Shown in pieces: positions 20,400 to 31,471 of a stretch of DNA of 64,000 nt (positions are counted from its first letter, which is position 1; each line of letters begins with the position of its first letter). Source of the stretch: Streptomyces sp. NBC_01381. GTDB taxonomy: Bacteria > Actinomycetota > Actinomycetes > Streptomycetales > Streptomycetaceae. The DNA lies in the NCBI RefSeq assembly GCF_026340305.1, contig NZ_JAPEPI010000001.1:3100001-3164000 (forward strand), in the 5' to 3' direction. A program made the translations under genes and the position numbers. The notes under the pieces were generated by a model, which saw nothing but the letters and a program-made list of their open reading frames with translations, did not search any database and was not told where the DNA came from.

Positions 20400-21983
20400 A
20401 TGAATCGCTCCGACCGCCCGGCGCGTCCTGCCCGCAGGCGCTCCACGAACGCACGCGGAAAGGCCCCGGTGGCCGGCGGCGGCCAGACAAAGGGCGCCGC
20501 GAAGAAGTCAGGCCGCCCCAAGGCGAGGCCCGTACAGGGCGAATTCGCGCTGCCCGAGAGCATCACCCCCGCGCTGCCCGCGGTCGAGCAGTTCGCCGAC
20601 CTGGACATGCCGGAGGCGCTGCTCAAGACGCTGGCCGCGCAGGGCGTGACCGAGCCGTTCCCGATCCAGGCCGCCACGCTCCCCAACTCCCTCGCGGGAC
20701 GCGACATCCTCGGCCGCGGCCGCACCGGCTCGGGCAAGACCCTCGCCTTCGGCCTCGCGCTGCTCGCCCGCACCGCCGGCCGGCGCGCCGAGCCGCGCTC
20801 GCCGCTCGCCCTGGTCCTGGTGCCGACGCGTGAGCTCGCCCAGCAGGTGACGGACGCGCTGACGCCGTACGCGACATCGGTGAACCTGCGCATGTCGACG
20901 GTGGTCGGCGGCCTCTCCATCACCAAGCAGGCGGGCACGCTCCGCCGCGGCGCCGAGATCATGGTGGCGACCCCCGGCCGTCTCAAGGACCTCATCGAGC
21001 GCGGCGACGCCGACCTCTCGCAGGTCCGTACGACCGTCCTCGACGAGGCCGACCAGATGGCCGACATGGGCTTCATGCCGCAGGTCACCGCGCTCCTGAA
21101 GCAGGTCGAGCAGGGCGGCCAGACGATGCTGTTCTCCGCGACGCTCGACAAGAACATCGACCGTCTGGTCCGGATGTTCCTGACGGACCCGGTCGTGCAC
21201 TCGGTCGACCCGTCCGCGGGCGCGGTGACGACGATGGAGCACCACGTTCTGTACGTCGCCGACGAGACCGACAAGAAGGCGGTCGCGCTCCGTATCGCCG
21301 CCCGCGAAGGCCGCGTCATCCTCTTCCTGGACACCAAGCGTGCCGTCGACCGCTTCACCAAGCGGCTGCTCGCCAACGGGGTGCGAGCCTCCGGGCTGCA
21401 CGGCGGCCGCTCGCAGCCGCAGCGCAACCGGACGCTCGACCAGTTCAAGACCGGACAGGTCACCGCGCTGGTCGCGACGAACGTGGCGGCGCGCGGCATT
21501 CACGTCGACGACCTCGACCTGGTCGTGAACGTGGACCCGCCCACCGACCACAAGGACTACCTCCACCGGGGTGGGCGTACCGCCCGCGCGGGTGAGTCCG
21601 GCAGTGTCGTCACGCTCGTACTCCCCGACGAGAAGCGGGACATGACGCGGCTCATGTCCGACGCGGACATCCGCCCGAACATGACGCGGGTGTCGTCGTC
21701 GGACGAGGAGCTCGCGCGGATCACGGGTGCGAGGGAGCCCTCCGGGGTGCCGGTGGTCATCGAGGTCCCGCAGCAGCAGGCTGCTCCGCAGCGGGGGCGG
21801 CGTCGGCCTGCCGGCGGCGGCCAGGGTGGCGGCCAGCGCCGCGCTCGCTCGGGCGGCTCCCAGTCGCCCCGGGGCGAGGGCGGCCAGGGCCAGCCCCGGT
21901 CCACCGGCGGTGGTTCCGCCGCGGGGGGCGGCGGCCGACGCGGCGGCGGCCGGGGCGGCCCCTCGCGCCGCAGCGCGGCGTAG
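20400..21983 (+). CDS. DEAD-box ATP-dependent RNA helicase
   Basis: 527 residues from ATG 20400, where AGGAAGG lies 9 bases upstream; the longer in-frame GTG at 20367 has no ribosome site and lies just past the csp terminator. A basic N-terminal tail (~50 residues) precedes the Q motif FPIQAATLP. Motif I is [10 protein letters not shown] (~104-113), motif Ia PTREL, motif II DEAD (~215-218), motif III SAT, and the second RecA domain ends with [13 protein letters not shown], slightly unlike the usual HRIGRTGRAG. The C-terminal ~65 residues are Gly/Arg/Ser-rich (RGG-like), a nonspecific RNA tether. Position next to a cold-shock gene suggests a role in low-temperature RNA unwinding or ribosome assembly. 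Confidence 0.95.
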   Translation: MNRSDRPARPARRRSTNARGKAPVAGGGQTKGAAKKSGRPKARPVQGEFALPESITPALPAVEQFADLDMPEALLKTLAAQGVTEPFPIQAATLPNSLAGRDILGRGRTGSGKTLAFGLALLARTAGRRAEPRSPLALVLVPTRELAQQVTDALTPYATSVNLRMSTVVGGLSITKQAGTLRRGAEIMVATPGRLKDLIERGDADLSQVRTTVLDEADQMADMGFMPQVTALLKQVEQGGQTMLFSATLDKNIDRLVRMFLTDPVVHSVDPSAGAVTTMEHHVLYVADETDKKAVALRIAAREGRVILFLDTKRAVDRFTKRLLANGVRASGLHGGRSQPQRNRTLDQFKTGQVTALVATNVAARGIHVDDLDLVVNVDPPTDHKDYLHRGGRTARAGESGSVVTLVLPDEKRDMTRLMSDADIRPNMTRVSSSDEELARITGAREPSGVPVVIEVPQQQAAPQRGRRRPAGGGQGGGQRRARSGGSQSPRGEGGQGQPRSTGGGSAAGGGGRRGGGRGGPSRRSAA

Positions 21984-21989
21984 GGCTCC

Positions 21990-22028
21990 GCCCGGGGTTG
22001 CGAAGCTTCTGCACCCGCAGCCCCGGGC
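21990..22028 (+). terminator. Helicase gene terminator
   Basis: GCCCGGGG-T-TGCG pairs with CGCA-G-CCCCGGGC (one T-G pair) to give a 13-bp stem, beginning 7 bases after the stop. Confidence 0.75.
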
Positions 22029-22425
22029 CACCGAACAAGCCTCTCCCGCCCACCCGCCCGATTACCCCGCAGCGACGGGGCGTCTGGCTGCCGTAGGGGT
22101 GGGTGGGGGAGGTGGCGGAACCACACCACTCACCCGCACTGCGCGACGTACGCAAGGGACCGGACCACGGCCCCACCCACCGTTGGCGCGCAACGCTCGC
22201 GAGGGGACGTGGCGGTATGTCCGCACGGAGCACGGTAAGCATGTCTCGCGAGCCGAAGCAGCAAGACGCTCGGACCGAGATGGCGAGTACGGACATACCG
22301 GCGCGGCCCCGCCCCACGACCGAAGCGAGACGCCGGCCGCCGCGCCGGCAAGACGGACGGCACCGCACCAACCGCCGCGCCCCCAGGACGAACAGCACCG
22401 AGACCGAGGCCCGAAGGAGTGCGTG
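22029..22425 (+). other. Long non-coding gap upstream of the pentapeptide-repeat gene
   Basis: About 400 bp. A small frame ending at 22426 has poor third-position GC (about 82%) and an Arg/Pro/Thr-only composition, so I do not call it. No clear promoter or palindrome was found. A long 5' leader is possible. Confidence 0.4.
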
Positions 22426-23298
22426 ATGGGTCGCAGCCAGCGTGAGCACGGGACCGAGCCGAACCTCCAGACCCGGCCTCAGCTCCCCGTGGTCGACGAC
22501 CTCCGTGCCGACTGCGGCAGCTGTTTCGGGCTCTGCTGTGTGGCCCTCACCTTTGCCAAGTCCTCGGACTTTCCCGTCAACAAGGCCGCCGGTACCCCCT
22601 GCACCAACCTCCAGCAGGACTTCCGCTGCGGCATCCATCAGGATCTCCGTCAGCGGGGCTACTCCGGCTGCACCGTCTACGACTGCTTCGGTGCGGGCCA
22701 GAAGGTCTCCCAGGGCACGTTCGACGGCGTCGACTGGCAGCAGGGCGGCAAGGGTGCCGCCCGCGAGATGTTCGACGTGTTCCCCGTGATGCGCCAACTC
22801 CACGAACTGCTCTGGTACTTGACCGAGGCGGCCCAGCTACCCCAGGCCCGTCCCATCAGGACGGACATCGAGCGCGCGCTCGCGGAGACCGAGCGCCTCA
22901 CCCAGGGCACCCCCGCCGAAGTCGCCGCGACGGACGTCGCCGCGCACCGCGAGGGCGTCGGCGCCCTTCTCCTGCGCGTCAGTGAACTCGCGCGCGCGGA
23001 CATCCGCCGGAAGAAGAAGGACCGCAGGGGAGCCGACCTGTTCGGCGCCAAGCTGAAGGGCGCCGACCTGCGCGGTGTCAGCCTCCGCGGCGCCTACCTC
23101 ATCGCGGCGGACCTCCGCGGCGCGGACCTCAGGCAAGCCGACCTCATCGGCGCGGACTTCAGGGACGCCGACCTGCGCGGAGCGGACCTCACCGGCAGCA
23201 TCTTCCTGACCCAGTCGCAGGTGAACGCGGCGAAGGGCGACGCGGCCACCAAGCTGCCGCCGGCGTTGAACCGGCCCTCGCACTGGGACGGGAAGTAG
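22426..23298 (+). CDS. Cys-cluster (YkgJ-like) plus pentapeptide-repeat fusion protein
   Basis: 290 residues, ATG with GAAGGAG 6 bases before. The N-terminal third carries eight cysteines: Cys30, Cys33, Cys37 and Cys38 in CGSCFGLCC, then four more in CTNL, FRCG, YSGC and YDCFG contexts. This looks like a YkgJ-type Zn or Fe-S binding module. A helical middle part (~110-200) follows. Residues ~205-265 are about a dozen A(D/N)LxG pentapeptide repeats ([20 protein letters not shown] and on), folding as a right-handed beta-helix. There is no signal peptide. Pentapeptide helices often bind proteins such as gyrase; the metal module makes a sensor or ligand-dependent binder possible. Function unknown. 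Confidence 0.85.
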   Translation: MGRSQREHGTEPNLQTRPQLPVVDDLRADCGSCFGLCCVALTFAKSSDFPVNKAAGTPCTNLQQDFRCGIHQDLRQRGYSGCTVYDCFGAGQKVSQGTFDGVDWQQGGKGAAREMFDVFPVMRQLHELLWYLTEAAQLPQARPIRTDIERALAETERLTQGTPAEVAATDVAAHREGVGALLLRVSELARADIRRKKKDRRGADLFGAKLKGADLRGVSLRGAYLIAADLRGADLRQADLIGADFRDADLRGADLTGSIFLTQSQVNAAKGDAATKLPPALNRPSHWDGK

Positions 23299-23310
23299 CG
23301 GGCGCGGTCC

Positions 23311-25300
<1,990 letters not shown>

Positions 25301-25339
25301 GGCGCTAGCAGGGCGCAACGCACAACGCACCACACCATG

Positions 25340-25374
25340 CGCGGGGCCGGACCAGTCGGTGGTCCGGCCCCGCG
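25340..25374 (+). terminator. Trypsin gene terminator
   Basis: A 14-bp stem, CGCGGGGCCGGACC with its complement at 25361-25374, loop AGTCGGT. It starts 40 bases after the stop. Confidence 0.88.
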
Positions 25375-25410
25375 TCGTGTGTCCCCCCGGCACGCCCCCG
25401 CGCACCGTTA

Positions 25411-25440
25411 GTCCAACACCTGTCCCCCCTTTGTCCATGG
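25411..25440 (+). promoter_or_regulatory. Putative AraC-type operator upstream of GH101
   Basis: GTCCAAC (25411-25417), 11 bp, CTTTGTCCATGG (25429-25440). The same pair with a 10-bp gap sits upstream of the GH35 gene in the same orientation. GTCCA is repeated 22 bp apart, as two direct half-sites usual for AraC proteins. 61 bases separate the site from the start codon. Confidence 0.65.
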
Positions 25441-25501
25441 GCGCACAAGTCCCGTCCGGCGCAAGGTGATCGACACCGAGAACCGTCCCAGGAGGGGTGC
25501 C

Positions 25502-28500
25502 ATGGTGTCGTCAGAAACGTCCGGGCCGAGCCGCAGAACCGTCGTCGCCACGGGAGCGCTGGCCGGTGTCGGCGTCGCCGTGGGCCTCGGCGGCACCGCG
25601 TTCGCCGGGCCCGCGGCGGGCGAGACCGTCATCCGCTCCAGCACGCTGGAGGTGCGCGTCGCCACCGACTTCCCGCGCATCGTGTCGTACAGGGACCGGG
25701 CCACGAACGCGGTCCTGTACGCCCAGTCGGACACCGTCACTACGCTCCTGATCGACGAGAAGGAGCACACTCCGAAGGTCACCCACACCGCCGGTGACGA
25801 CCGTGTCGCGTACGTCCTCACGCTCACCGGCGGCACCACCGTCGCCGTCGAGATCGCCGTCGAGGGCCGGCAGGTGCACTGGCGGGTGACGGAGATCGCC
25901 GACACCGACGGGCTGCGCGTGGGCACCCTCCGCGTCCCCGGCCTCGCCCTGCTCTCCGTACGCAGCGACCAGGCGGGCGCCACGCTGCTCGCCGCCAAGG
26001 TCCAGCTGGACAAGGCCAAGAGCGGCGACACCGAGGTCAGGCCGGCGCCGGACGGCGCCGCGGAGGCGGCCACCGGATGCGCGTACGCGGTGGTCGCGCA
26101 CGACAGGCTCGGCGGCGCGGTCGAGACCAACACCGTCTGGGACAAGCCCACCACCGAGGCCGGCACGACCTGGGAGAACGGCCGCCTCTGGCGGGAGACC
26201 GTCAAGCGGGACGGGTATGTGGAGGCCCGGCTCACGCCCGGCCAGTGGACGCACCGCGCGGCGACCGCGCCCGCCGGGGACACCGAGCCCCTTCCGTACG
26301 CCACCGTCGTCGTCACCGGCGACCGCAACGGCGACGGCAAGGTCGACTGGCAGGACGCCGCCATCGCCTTCCGCGACATCATGGTGAACCCGCTGGGCGC
26401 CGACGAGCAGCACCTGAGGGTCGTCCCGCACATCCCCTTCAACTTCGCATCGCAGGCGACGAACCCGTTCCTGATGACCCTGGACAACGTCAAACGGATC
26501 AGTCTCGCCACGGACGGCCTGCGGCAGTACACGCTGCTCAAGGGCTACCAGTCCGAGGGCCACGACTCGGCGCACCCCGACTACGCGGACAACTACAACA
26601 CCCGCGCGGGCGGCCTGGACGACCTCAACACCCTGGTCCGCGAGGGCAAGAAGTGGAACAGCGACTTCAGCGTGCACGTCAACGCCACCGAGTCGTACCC
26701 CGTGGCGAACGCCTTCTCGGACACGCTCGTCGACAAGGCCAACGAGCAGTGGGACTGGCTCGACCAGAGCTACCGCATCGACCAGCGCCGCGACCTGGTC
26801 TCCGGCGACATCATCAAGCGCTTCGCCGATCTGCGCGCCCAGACCGACAAGGCCCTCAACACCCTCTACATCGACGTGTTCCGGGAGTCCGGCTGGACCT
26901 CCGACCGGCTCCAGCGGGCCTTCCGCGAGCAGGGCTGGATCGTCACGTCGGAGTGGGGCCACGGCTTCGAGCGCTCGTCGGTCTGGTCGCACTGGGCCAC
27001 CGAGCCCGACTACGGCGGCGACACGTCGCGCGGCATCAACTCCCGCCTGATCCGCTTCATCCGCAACCACCAGAAGGACGTCTTCGCCGACAAGTGGCCC
27101 ACGCTGCTCGGCATCGCCCGCATGGGCAACTTCGAGGGCTGGGTCGGCAAGACGGACTGGACGTACTTCTACGACCTGATCTGGACCGAATCACTGCCCG
27201 CCAAGTACCTCCAGGCGCACCCCATCAAGTCCTGGGGCGAGCACGAGATCACCTTCTTCGGAGAGGCCGGGACGACCGTCTCCGACACCGGCGGCACCCG
27301 GCGCATCACGACCGACGGCCGTGTCGTCTACGACGGGGGCAGCTATCTGCTCCCCTGGGAGCCGCGCAAGGCGACGGATCCCGCCAAGTTGTACCACTAC
27401 AACCCCAAGGGCGGCAGCGGCAGTTGGCGGCTGCCGAAGGGCTGGGCGGGTCTGTCCAAGGTCGCCCTGTACCGGCTCACCGACCAGGGGCGGGTCTTCG
27501 TCGCGGACGTCCCGGTGCGCGGGGGCGGTGAGGTGACGCTCGACGCCGAGGCAAAGCAGCCCTACGTCCTCTACCGCTCGCGCGCCGAGGCCGTGCCCGA
27601 CCCGGAGTGGGGGCAGGGGACGCCACTGCACGACCCGGGCTTCAACTCCGGTTCCCTGGACGGCTGGAAGGTGTCCGGACCCGCGTCCGTCGAGCTCAGC
27701 GACCTTGGCGACCACGAGCTGGTGATCGCATCGGGCGGCGCGGCGGCCGTCGCCCGGCGGCTGAGCCGGCTGAAGGCGGGGACGTACGTCGCGTCCGTGC
27801 AGGTGGAGGTGGGCGCGAAGGCGGGTGAGGAACGCAGGGCGAGCCTGGAGGTGCGCACGGCGGACGGGGTCTCGGCGGCGAACTGGACGCGGACGTCCAC
27901 GGCGGGGAACTTCGTGGCCGCCGATCGCAAGCACGGGACGCGCTTCCAGCGCATGTTCACTTACTTCACCGTGCCCGATGGCGGTGGGGCGGCGGAGTTG
28001 ACGCTGCGGGCCGAGGCGGGGAAGGCGCGCGTGCGGTTCGACAACGTACGGGTCGTCGCGAGCGGCCGTCCGGCGAAGCTGCCCCGCGGTGTCCTCGCCC
28101 ACGAGGACTTCGAGCATGTCCCGCAGGGGTGGGGGCCGTTCGTGAAGGGCGACGCGGGCGATGTCACCGATCCGCGTACGCATATCGCGCAGCGGCACGC
28201 GCCGTACACGCAGCGGGGCTGGAACGGGAAGGCGATCGACGACGTCGTCGACGGCGCGAACTCCCTGAAGTCGCGGGGGGAGAACGCGGGTCTTGTGTAC
28301 CGGACGGTGCCGCATACCGTCCGCTTCGCGGCGGGGCGGCGCTACCGGGTCTCTTTCCGGTACGAGAACGAGAAGGCGGGGCAGTACGTGTGGGTGACGG
28401 GGGTGGACGCGCCGGGCCCGCGTGAGACGGACCGGAAGGAACTTCCGGTGGCCACGGAGCCGACGACCCTCACGTACGAGTTCACGGCTCCCGCCAAGGG

Positions 28501-28585
28501 GGAGGCGTGGGTGGGCCTTCGCAAGACGGGGGACGACAGCAAGGCGGAGTTCGTCCTGGACGGCTTCGAGGTGCGGGAGGTGTAG
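25502..28585 (+). CDS. Tat-exported GH101 endo-alpha-N-acetylgalactosaminidase
   Basis: 1027 residues from ATG 25502 (GGAGG 6 bases before). A twin-arginine signal (SRRTVVATGALAG) is followed by a hydrophobic stretch and an FAGPA cleavage area. The GH101 module covers roughly residues 50-700: an N-terminal beta-sandwich, then the barrel. Within it, LYIDVFRESGW puts the likely nucleophile at Asp458 and TSEWGHGFE the acid/base at Glu484, by analogy. A Ca-loop-like DRNGDGKVDWQD motif is near 280. Residues ~715-870 and 880-1027 are beta-sandwich, carbohydrate-binding-like domains. The family releases Gal-beta-1,3-GalNAc from Ser/Thr of mucin-type glycoproteins. The GH35 and AraC genes downstream fit this. 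Confidence 0.9.
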   Translation: MVSSETSGPSRRTVVATGALAGVGVAVGLGGTAFAGPAAGETVIRSSTLEVRVATDFPRIVSYRDRATNAVLYAQSDTVTTLLIDEKEHTPKVTHTAGDDRVAYVLTLTGGTTVAVEIAVEGRQVHWRVTEIADTDGLRVGTLRVPGLALLSVRSDQAGATLLAAKVQLDKAKSGDTEVRPAPDGAAEAATGCAYAVVAHDRLGGAVETNTVWDKPTTEAGTTWENGRLWRETVKRDGYVEARLTPGQWTHRAATAPAGDTEPLPYATVVVTGDRNGDGKVDWQDAAIAFRDIMVNPLGADEQHLRVVPHIPFNFASQATNPFLMTLDNVKRISLATDGLRQYTLLKGYQSEGHDSAHPDYADNYNTRAGGLDDLNTLVREGKKWNSDFSVHVNATESYPVANAFSDTLVDKANEQWDWLDQSYRIDQRRDLVSGDIIKRFADLRAQTDKALNTLYIDVFRESGWTSDRLQRAFREQGWIVTSEWGHGFERSSVWSHWATEPDYGGDTSRGINSRLIRFIRNHQKDVFADKWPTLLGIARMGNFEGWVGKTDWTYFYDLIWTESLPAKYLQAHPIKSWGEHEITFFGEAGTTVSDTGGTRRITTDGRVVYDGGSYLLPWEPRKATDPAKLYHYNPKGGSGSWRLPKGWAGLSKVALYRLTDQGRVFVADVPVRGGGEVTLDAEAKQPYVLYRSRAEAVPDPEWGQGTPLHDPGFNSGSLDGWKVSGPASVELSDLGDHELVIASGGAAAVARRLSRLKAGTYVASVQVEVGAKAGEERRASLEVRTADGVSAANWTRTSTAGNFVAADRKHGTRFQRMFTYFTVPDGGGAAELTLRAEAGKARVRFDNVRVVASGRPAKLPRGVLAHEDFEHVPQGWGPFVKGDAGDVTDPRTHIAQRHAPYTQRGWNGKAIDDVVDGANSLKSRGENAGLVYRTVPHTVRFAAGRRYRVSFRYENEKAGQYVWVTGVDAPGPRETDRKELPVATEPTTLTYEFTAPAKGEAWVGLRKTGDDSKAEFVLDGFEVREV

Positions 28586-28599
28586 GGCAGGGGGGGGAG

Positions 28600-28649
28600 G
28601 GTCCGGGGTGCTGCCCCGGACCCCGCTCAAGACCGCCGCTTCGCGGCGG
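28600..28649. terminator. Double hairpin between convergent GH101 and GH35 genes
   Basis: GGTCCGGGG-TGCTG-CCCCGGACC (28600-28622) and CCGCCGC-TTC-GCGGCGG (28633-28649). Together they likely stop transcription from both sides. Confidence 0.8.
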
Positions 28650-28656
28650 ATCTGCC

Positions 28657-30405
28657 TCAGCCCAGCTCCACCTCGCCCCCCGCCCTCTCCAGCTCCAGCA
28701 CCCACACCTCATTGGCCCCCTCCCGCAGCACCGGCCCGGGGACGTACAGCGAGGCCTGTGGGCCCACTGTCCAGTACCGGCCCAAGTTGAAGCCGTTCAG
28801 CCATACGAACCCCCTTGTCCAGCCCGGGAGTTCGAGGGAGGCGTCCCCGGGGGAGCGGAGGTCAAGGGTGCCCCGGTACAGGCCGGGGCGCCCGGCCCCC
28901 GCTGCCCCCGTTGCCGGAACGCCCCGCACGGCCGACGCCACCTCGAACGCGTCAAGCCGCAACCCCTGCGCCCGCACCCCGTGCAGATACTGCCGCTCGT
29001 GCAGAATCCCCCCGGTGATCCCCTTCGTCTCGCCCGTCCGCGGCCCGTAGTTGACCCTCCCCAGAGACTCCACCCACAGCTCCACGCGCGCGTGCCCCGC
29101 AACAGGCTCGGGGAGCGTCGGGGCGTCCTCCGTGAGGACACCGGTCCGCGTCCCGTCCACGTACACGACGGCCAGGTCCCGAAGGCCCCGCACGCTCAGC
29201 GGCAGCGGCCGCCGGGGACCCGGCACGGTCAGCGCGTAGCCGACAAGGCCGCGGTCGATGTCGAGTTCTTCGAAGGTGGGCGGCACGGCGCGCTCCACGA
29301 CGGGGCCGCCCAGTGACTCCATGACGGCGGACAGCGGGGACCACTCGCCGAGCTCCGTCGCGACCGGCGCAGCCAGCGCCGGCGGCTGGGGAGGGAGATC
29401 CGGCAGCGGGCCGTCCGCGTACGGCGCGAGGACCTCCCGGAAGGCCCAGAACTTGGCCGTGGGGCGGCCGAACTCGTCGATGGGCGCGTCGTAGTCGTAG
29501 GACGTGACGTCCGGTTCGAGGACGCCGTCGTGCAGCGCGCCCCCGCCCCGGTTCGCCCCCGCCCAGCCCGCGAAGTTCGTACCCCCGTGCGCCATGTAGA
29601 GGTTCACCGAGGCTCCGCACTCCAGGATTTCGCGCAGGGCGCGAGCCGCGTCCGCCGCGTCCCGTACGACGTGCTCCGCGCCCCAGTGGTCGAACCAGCC
29701 GCACCAGAACTCCATGCACATCAGCGGCCCCTTGGGGCGGTGCCTGCGCAGGGTCTCGAAGGCGGCCCGCGCCCCCGAGCCGAAGTTGGCCGTCGCCAGG
29801 ACACCGGGGACCGAGCCGCCGGTGAGCATGTGGTCCTCGGGGCCGTCGGAGGTGAACAGGGGGACGGTCACGCCCGCCGCGTGGAGCAGGTCGGTGAGGT
29901 GGCGCAAGTAGAGGGCGTCCGAGCCGTAGCTGCCGTACTCGTTCTCCACCTGCACCATGATCACGGGGCCGCCCCGGTCGTGCTGGCGGGGCACGACCTC
30001 CTCCAGAAGGCGGTCGAACCAGCGGTCCACGTACTCCAGGTACTCCTCGTCGCGGGTACGCGCGCGTGCCCCCACGGCCCCGGTCACCCAGTGCGGAAGG
30101 CCGCCGTTCTCCCACTCGGCGCAGATGTACGGGCCCGGCCGGACGATCGCCCACAGGCCCGCCTCCGCGGCGGCGTCCAGGAAGCGGCCGAGTGCCTGGA
30201 CGTCGTGGTACTCGCCGGGGTGCGGCTCGTGCAGGTTCCACGGGACGTACGTCTCCACGCAGTTGAGCCCCATCGCGCGCAGCATCGCGAGCCGATGCCC
30301 CCACTGTGCCTCGTGCACCCGGAAGTAGTGCAGCGCCCCGGAGAGCAGCCGTACGGGCCGCCCGTCCAGCTCGAAATCGTCCTCGCCCACCCTGAACTCG
30401 GCCAT
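28657..30405 (-). CDS. GH35 beta-galactosidase
   Basis: 582 residues from ATG 30405 with GAGGGAAG just before; an in-frame GTG six codons earlier is less likely. The barrel starts with LSGALHYFRVHEAQWGHRL and PWNLHEPHPGEY. The acid/base is Glu156 (QVENEYGSYG), the nucleophile Glu232 (MCMEFWCGWFDHWG). Jelly-roll domains make up the C-terminal third, ending in WLNGFNLGRYWTVGPQ, usual for GH35. There is no signal peptide, so it acts in the cytoplasm on imported galactosides. Paired with GH101 and AraC, the best substrate guess is Gal-beta-1,3-GalNAc. A sugar importer is not encoded next to it. Confidence 0.93.
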   Translation of the reverse strand: MAEFRVGEDDFELDGRPVRLLSGALHYFRVHEAQWGHRLAMLRAMGLNCVETYVPWNLHEPHPGEYHDVQALGRFLDAAAEAGLWAIVRPGPYICAEWENGGLPHWVTGAVGARARTRDEEYLEYVDRWFDRLLEEVVPRQHDRGGPVIMVQVENEYGSYGSDALYLRHLTDLLHAAGVTVPLFTSDGPEDHMLTGGSVPGVLATANFGSGARAAFETLRRHRPKGPLMCMEFWCGWFDHWGAEHVVRDAADAARALREILECGASVNLYMAHGGTNFAGWAGANRGGGALHDGVLEPDVTSYDYDAPIDEFGRPTAKFWAFREVLAPYADGPLPDLPPQPPALAAPVATELGEWSPLSAVMESLGGPVVERAVPPTFEELDIDRGLVGYALTVPGPRRPLPLSVRGLRDLAVVYVDGTRTGVLTEDAPTLPEPVAGHARVELWVESLGRVNYGPRTGETKGITGGILHERQYLHGVRAQGLRLDAFEVASAVRGVPATGAAGAGRPGLYRGTLDLRSPGDASLELPGWTRGFVWLNGFNLGRYWTVGPQASLYVPGPVLREGANEVWVLELERAGGEVELG

Positions 30406-30462
30406 CACTTCCCTCTCGCTCACTTACTGCTCGCCACGATCACCTCTGGCGGGCGGCAGGGT

Positions 30463-30491
30463 CCATGGACAAAGATCTAGGCGGGTTGGAC
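30463..30491 (-). promoter_or_regulatory. Putative AraC-type operator between GH35 and araC-like genes
   Basis: On the minus strand: GTCCAAC (30491-30485), 10 bp, CTTTGTCCATGG (30474-30463). It matches the GH101 upstream site in sequence, order and distance to the start (57 versus 61 bases). It also lies 60 bases before the AraC gene start, allowing autoregulation. Confidence 0.65.
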
Positions 30492-30551
30492 GCAGCGGAC
30501 GCGGCAGACGCGGCGAGTGCGCCAGAGCGTGGACGAAAGGGGCATACGCGC

Positions 30552-31460
30552 ATGTATCACACATGGATGCGGTATTTCACGCCGAGCCCGGCCCACCACA
30601 AACTCGGCCTGGCCTGCCTGGGCGTCGGCCTGCAGCACGGCCTGCTGCCGACCGTGGGCCCGCGCACCCTCGACCACCATGTCGCCGTCGTCGTGAGCGC
30701 GGGCGGCGGCTGGTTCCAGGGCGTCGACGGCCGGCGTACGACGGTGACGGCGCCGGCGCTGATCTGGCTCACCCCGGGGGTGCGCCACCACTACGGGCCC
30801 GACCCGGACAGCGGCTGGGACGAGTGCTTCGTCGATTTCACGGGCCCCGCGACGGCGACGTACACCGAACTCGGCTACATCGAGCCGACCCGCCCCGTGG
30901 TGCCGCTGTCCGACGCCGCCGGAGCGCGCGCCGCCGTCGGGCGCATCGCGCGCGCGGCACGGCGCGGCAATCCGCTCCTGGAGGTCGAGACGGGCGCCGC
31001 CGTCCATGAACTGCTCGTCGCCCTGCGCCGGGCCCGCGCCGACATCGCCCCCGACGGTGATCCGGTGCTTCAGGCGCTGGCCCGCGACGCCTTCCAGCCA
31101 CTTTCCGTCGCCGAGCACGCGGCACGGCACGGCATGACCCCCGCGGAGCTGCGCACGGCCGTCCGCCGCGGGGCCGGCTGCAGCCCCAAGGACTACCTCC
31201 TCGGCATCCGCCTCGGCCGCGCCAAGGAGCTGCTCGCCGCCACGGAGCTGCCGGTCGCGGCCGTCGCACGCCGTGTCGGCTACGACGACCCGGCGTACTT
31301 CTCGCGGCTCTTCACGCGCCGTGTGGGCATGGCTCCGGTCCGCTTCCGTGAGCAGCAGGGACGCGCCGTCCCCGGCGGCTGGTCGCAGCAGATACCGGAC
31401 CCTGACGACCCACCCATTTTGCGCTCTTCCGGCGTCGGCGGCGCAGGAGCGGCAACGTAG
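30552..31460 (+). CDS. AraC-family transcriptional regulator
   Basis: 302 residues from ATG 30552 (AAAGGGG upstream). An N-terminal cupin-like ligand domain has the pattern LDHHVAVVVSAGGGWFQGVD and TAPALIWLTPGVRHHYGPDP. The C-terminal double HTH has LSVAEHAARHGMTPAELR and the second motif AVARRVGYDDPAYFSRLFTR with the closing GMAPVRFRE. It is divergent from GH35, with the shared operator between them. It is probably an activator responding to a sugar freed by the two glycosidases. A Pro-rich tail follows the HTH. It ends 11 bases before the chorismate mutase gene, so the two may be cotranscribed. Confidence 0.92.
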   Translation: MYHTWMRYFTPSPAHHKLGLACLGVGLQHGLLPTVGPRTLDHHVAVVVSAGGGWFQGVDGRRTTVTAPALIWLTPGVRHHYGPDPDSGWDECFVDFTGPATATYTELGYIEPTRPVVPLSDAAGARAAVGRIARAARRGNPLLEVETGAAVHELLVALRRARADIAPDGDPVLQALARDAFQPLSVAEHAARHGMTPAELRTAVRRGAGCSPKDYLLGIRLGRAKELLAATELPVAAVARRVGYDDPAYFSRLFTRRVGMAPVRFREQQGRAVPGGWSQQIPDPDDPPILRSSGVGGAGAAT

Positions 31461-31471
31461 GCTCGTGAACC

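Noticed and set aside
22103..22426. A ~107-codon plus-strand frame ending one base into the pentapeptide-repeat start
   Set aside because: Third-position GC is about 82%, below the neighbours, no ribosome site is seen, and the composition is only Arg/Pro/Thr-type.
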